Assembly: GCF_003865135.1 (NCBI RefSeq)
Contig: NZ_BHZC01000001.1
Span: forward strand, 6,448,001 to 6,512,000
Source: Streptomyces chrestomyceticus JCM 4735
GTDB taxonomy: Bacteria > Actinomycetota > Actinomycetes > Streptomycetales > Streptomycetaceae
DNA: 64,000 bases
Direction of reading: 5' to 3'
The position numbers were made by a program, and so were the translations under genes. Every line of letters begins with the position of its first letter. Position 1 is the first letter of the stretch. Under the pieces are notes generated by a model that saw nothing but the letters and a program-made list of their open reading frames with translations, made no database searches and had not been told where the DNA came from. This document shows, in pieces, positions 61,755-64,000 of this stretch.

Positions 61755-63359
61755 ATGAAGTCTCAGACCCCGGTTGCCCAAGCCGCGCCGGACCTTTCCG
61801 TACCGGAGCCTCGCAAGGGACTCCGGGGCCATCCGTGGCTGACCCTGTTCTCCGTCGCGATCGGCGTGATGATGGTGGCCCTCGACGGCACCATCGTCGC
61901 CATCGCCAACCCGGCCATCCAGGCGGACCTGAAGGCGTCGCTCGCCGACGTCCAGTGGATTACCAACGGCTATCTGCTGGCCCTCGCCGTCTCGCTGATC
62001 ACCGCCGGCAAGCTCGGTGACCGCTTCGGCCACCGGCAGACGTTCCTCATAGGTGTGGTGGGCTTCGCGCTCGCCTCCGGAGCCATCGGGCTGTCCAGCG
62101 AGGTCTCGCTGGTCATCACCTTCCGTGTGCTCCAGGGCATCTTCGGCGCGCTGCTGATGCCCGCCGCCCTCGGACTGCTGCGCGCGTCCTTCCCGGCCGA
62201 GAAGCTCAACATGGCCATCGGTATCTGGGGCATGGTCATCGGCGCCTCCACCGCCGGCGGCCCGATCGTCGGCGGTCTGCTCGTCGAGCACGTCAACTGG
62301 CAGTCGGTGTTCTTCATCAATGTGCCGGTCGGCGTCCTCGCCCTGGTGCTGGGCCTGGTGATCCTCAAGGACCACCGCGCCGTGAACGCCCCGCGCTCCT
62401 TCGACATCCCCGGCATCGTGCTGCTCTCCGGTGCCATGTTCTGCCTCATCTGGGCCCTGATCAAGGCCGGCGAGTGGGGCTGGGGCGATGCGAAGACGCT
62501 GGGCTTCCTGGCCGCCGCGGTCGTCGTCTTCGCCGCCTTCGCGATCCTGGAGACCAAGGTCCGCGAGCCGCTGATCCCGCTGCGGATGTTCCGTTCCGTA
62601 CCGCTGACGGCCGGCACGATCCTGATGGTGCTGATGGCCTTCGCCTTCATGGGCGGCCTCTTCTTCGTCACCTTCTACCTGCAGAACGTGCACGGCCTGA
62701 GCCCCGTCGACAGCGGTCTCCACCTGCTCCCGCTGACCGCGATGATGATCGTCGGCTCGCCGGCCGCGGGCGCGCTGATCACCAAGTTCGGCCCCCGGGT
62801 GCCGCTGGTCGGCGGCATGGTCTTCACCGCCGTCGCCATGTTCGGCATGACCACCCTGTCCACCAGCACGGGCACGCTGACGATGTCCCTGTGGTTCGCG
62901 CTGCTGGGCCTGGGCCTCGCGCCGGTCATGGTCGGCGCCACCGAGGTCATCGTCGGCAACGCGCCGCTGGAGCTGTCCGGTGTGGCGGGCGGCCTCCAGC
63001 AGGCCGCCATGCAGGTCGGCGGCAGCCTCGGTACGGCGGTGCTCGGCGCCGTGATGTCCAGCAAGGTCAGCTCGGACTTCGCGGGCAACTGGACCAAGGC
63101 GGGACTGCCGGGCGCCCCGGACCCGGCGCTCAAGGCCGCCGCCGAGGTCGGCGTGGTGCCGCCGCAGGTGGCCCAGGCCCCGGGCATGACGCCGCAGATC
63201 GTCGACCGGATCAGCACCGCCGTGCACGACACGTTCGTGTCGGGCATGGGCCTGGCCTTCACCGTCGCCTGTGCCGTGGCGGTCGTCGCGGCCGTCGTCG
63301 CGCTGTTCACCAAGCGCGGCGCCAACGCGGAGGCGGGCGCGGGCGTCGGTCACATCTGA
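61755..63359 (+). CDS. MFS drug efflux transporter, DHA2 (EmrB/QacA) family
   Basis: 534 residues with 14 predicted helices. Motif A is AGKLGDRFGHRQTFLIGV (~76-93), motif B-like FRVLQGIFGALLMPA and motif C-like WGMVIGASTAGGPIVGGLL; motif D1 VALDGTIVAIANPAI is in the first helix. Proton-driven export of drugs or toxic metabolites. Regulated by the divergent TetR through the palindromes upstream. The stop codon is the first unit of a heptanucleotide repeat. Confidence 0.92.
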   Translation: MKSQTPVAQAAPDLSVPEPRKGLRGHPWLTLFSVAIGVMMVALDGTIVAIANPAIQADLKASLADVQWITNGYLLALAVSLITAGKLGDRFGHRQTFLIGVVGFALASGAIGLSSEVSLVITFRVLQGIFGALLMPAALGLLRASFPAEKLNMAIGIWGMVIGASTAGGPIVGGLLVEHVNWQSVFFINVPVGVLALVLGLVILKDHRAVNAPRSFDIPGIVLLSGAMFCLIWALIKAGEWGWGDAKTLGFLAAAVVVFAAFAILETKVREPLIPLRMFRSVPLTAGTILMVLMAFAFMGGLFFVTFYLQNVHGLSPVDSGLHLLPLTAMMIVGSPAAGALITKFGPRVPLVGGMVFTAVAMFGMTTLSTSTGTLTMSLWFALLGLGLAPVMVGATEVIVGNAPLELSGVAGGLQQAAMQVGGSLGTAVLGAVMSSKVSSDFAGNWTKAGLPGAPDPALKAAAEVGVVPPQVAQAPGMTPQIVDRISTAVHDTFVSGMGLAFTVACAVAVVAAVVALFTKRGANAEAGAGVGHI

Positions 63360-63426
63360 TGCCTGATGCCTGACGCCTGACGCCTGGCGCCTGATGCCTG
63401 GTGTCTGATGCCTGACACCTGGCGTC
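63357..63426 (+). repeat. Ten-copy heptanucleotide tandem repeat
   Basis: Ten uninterrupted 7-base units of the form TGRYRYC (mostly TGATGCC and TGACGCC). The first unit contains the MFS stop codon TGA. Because 7 is not a multiple of 3, stop codons fall in every frame. Confidence 0.9.
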
Positions 63427-63459
63427 CGGCCGTCCGCCGGAAAGCCGGATCGCGTTGAC

Positions 63460-63510
63460 GCGCGGCCGGCCGGAGCTCCCCGCTCCGGCCGGCCGCGCGT
63501 TTCGTTTCTC
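63460..63510 (+). terminator. Strong intrinsic-type terminator downstream of MFS gene
   Basis: Perfect 17-bp stem (63460-63476 with 63482-63498), five-base loop, then GTTTCGTTTCT. The remaining sequence to 63776 shows no gene. Confidence 0.85.
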
Positions 63511-63776
63511 CACAGGCGTGCCGTCCCCCGTACGGGCCTGAGGCTTACCGCACCCCGCCGTACGCCGCCCGGCCGTACGCCCGGGAAGCGCCGTCAACGG
63601 CGCGCCTCCGGCCGCCCGTTGAAGACCCCGGCAAGGGCGCATCGCCTATCAGGGTGGGACACCCGCCACGGGCTTGGCTTCGTCGCCCGCACCCGGCCAA
63701 GCTCGGATCACCGGCCCGCGGCGGACCACCGCCCGCCGCGGCAGACCACTTCGTACTCCACGGGGGAGTGATGCAC

Positions 63777-64000
63777 ATGCGTACGATCCACGCCGTCGCC
63801 CTGCTGACCGGAGCCGCCGCGCTGGCCGCCGCCCACCTCGGCGTCCCGGCCGCGCACGGAGCGCCGCAGCAACGGCCGCGGGCGCACCCGGGACCGGCCG
63901 CGGGCGACTGCGCCACCGGCCAGTTCTGCGTCTGGCCGGACCGCGGCTTCGGCGGCAAGCGGCAGACCTACGAACTGTCCGGCACCGACATCGAAAGCTG
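63777..64000 (+). CDS. Secreted peptidase-inhibitor I36-like protein, N-terminal part
   Basis: First ~74 residues before the window ends. A signal peptide (RTIHAVALLTGAAALAAAHLG, likely cut after AHGA) precedes GDCATGQFCVWPDRGFGGKRQTYELSG, the Cys-pair and Trp/Gly pattern of Streptomyces I36 metallopeptidase inhibitors and related beta/gamma-crystallin-like proteins. ATG 63777 has GGGGGAG 8 bases upstream; ATG 63771 is too close to it. The C-terminal part is outside the window. Confidence 0.75.
   Translation, partial: MRTIHAVALLTGAAALAAAHLGVPAAHGAPQQRPRAHPGPAAGDCATGQFCVWPDRGFGGKRQTYELSGTDIES

Overview
The window looks like chromosomal DNA of a Streptomyces or a close relative. It has very high G+C and strong third-position G/C bias. 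Its gene content is actinobacterial: mycothiol-dependent enzymes, a fasR-fabD-fabH-acpP-fabF fatty acid block, a DUF3145 gene, an MreB-family gene, and many secreted proteins and lipoproteins. No rRNA, tRNA, insertion sequence or prophage was found.

Layout. 1-1183: the end of a type I-E CRISPR operon (cas5e partial, cas6e) closed by a hairpin, with no cas1, cas2 or repeat array after it. 1475-2022: a 40-residue peptide resembling one MABP beta-prism repeat, and an orphan PucR-type helix-turn-helix domain. 2276-6073: a one-chain molybdenum hydroxylase with the unusual order FAD, 2Fe-2S, Mo. 6142-9400: thioredoxin, a histidine phosphatase, an MreB-like protein and a WYL regulator. 9462-11855: a short UvrA-like ATPase. 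11835-24230: an envelope glycan locus. Eight tightly coupled genes run leftward (GT4 glycosyltransferase, methyltransferase, AftD-like arabinofuranosyltransferase, condensation-like acyltransferase, second methyltransferase, DMT-like membrane protein, Trm112-like protein, unknown). A DUF3068 gene lies upstream, with a DUF2613-like gene beyond it. 24245-29348: a PucR regulator, a TetR remnant, and a thiol-redox group (mycothiol isomerase family, Rv2466c-like oxidoreductase, MarR, MDR reductase, Ohr). 29784-35641: a complete ribose operon with tandem LacI-type operators. 35826-44119: nitrilase, secreted pyroglutamyl-peptidase-like protein, TetR, GH3 glycosidase, two lipoproteins and DUF3145. 44193-50164: a dehydrogenase and the fab block with FasR. 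50238-64000: pirin, serine hydrolase, MerR/aldo-keto reductase, acyltransferase, two DUF1023 hydrolases flanking a two-component system and DUF4429, TetR/MFS efflux, and the start of a secreted I36-like protein.

Four conserved genes (aftD-like, GH3, fabF, a tetR) have single-base frame breaks at or next to G/C runs. fabF is normally essential, so sequence errors are the simplest explanation; apparent pseudogenes here should be treated with caution. Nine genes carry a TANNNT hexamer 6-7 bases before their start codon, the signature of leaderless transcripts.

The best candidate for an undescribed system is the coupled glycan operon at 11835-22645 with its flanking DUF3068 and DUF2613 genes. 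It keeps the AftD-DUF2613 linkage of mycobacteria in an organism not known to make arabinogalactan, and it adds acylation, methylation and membrane-protein functions.
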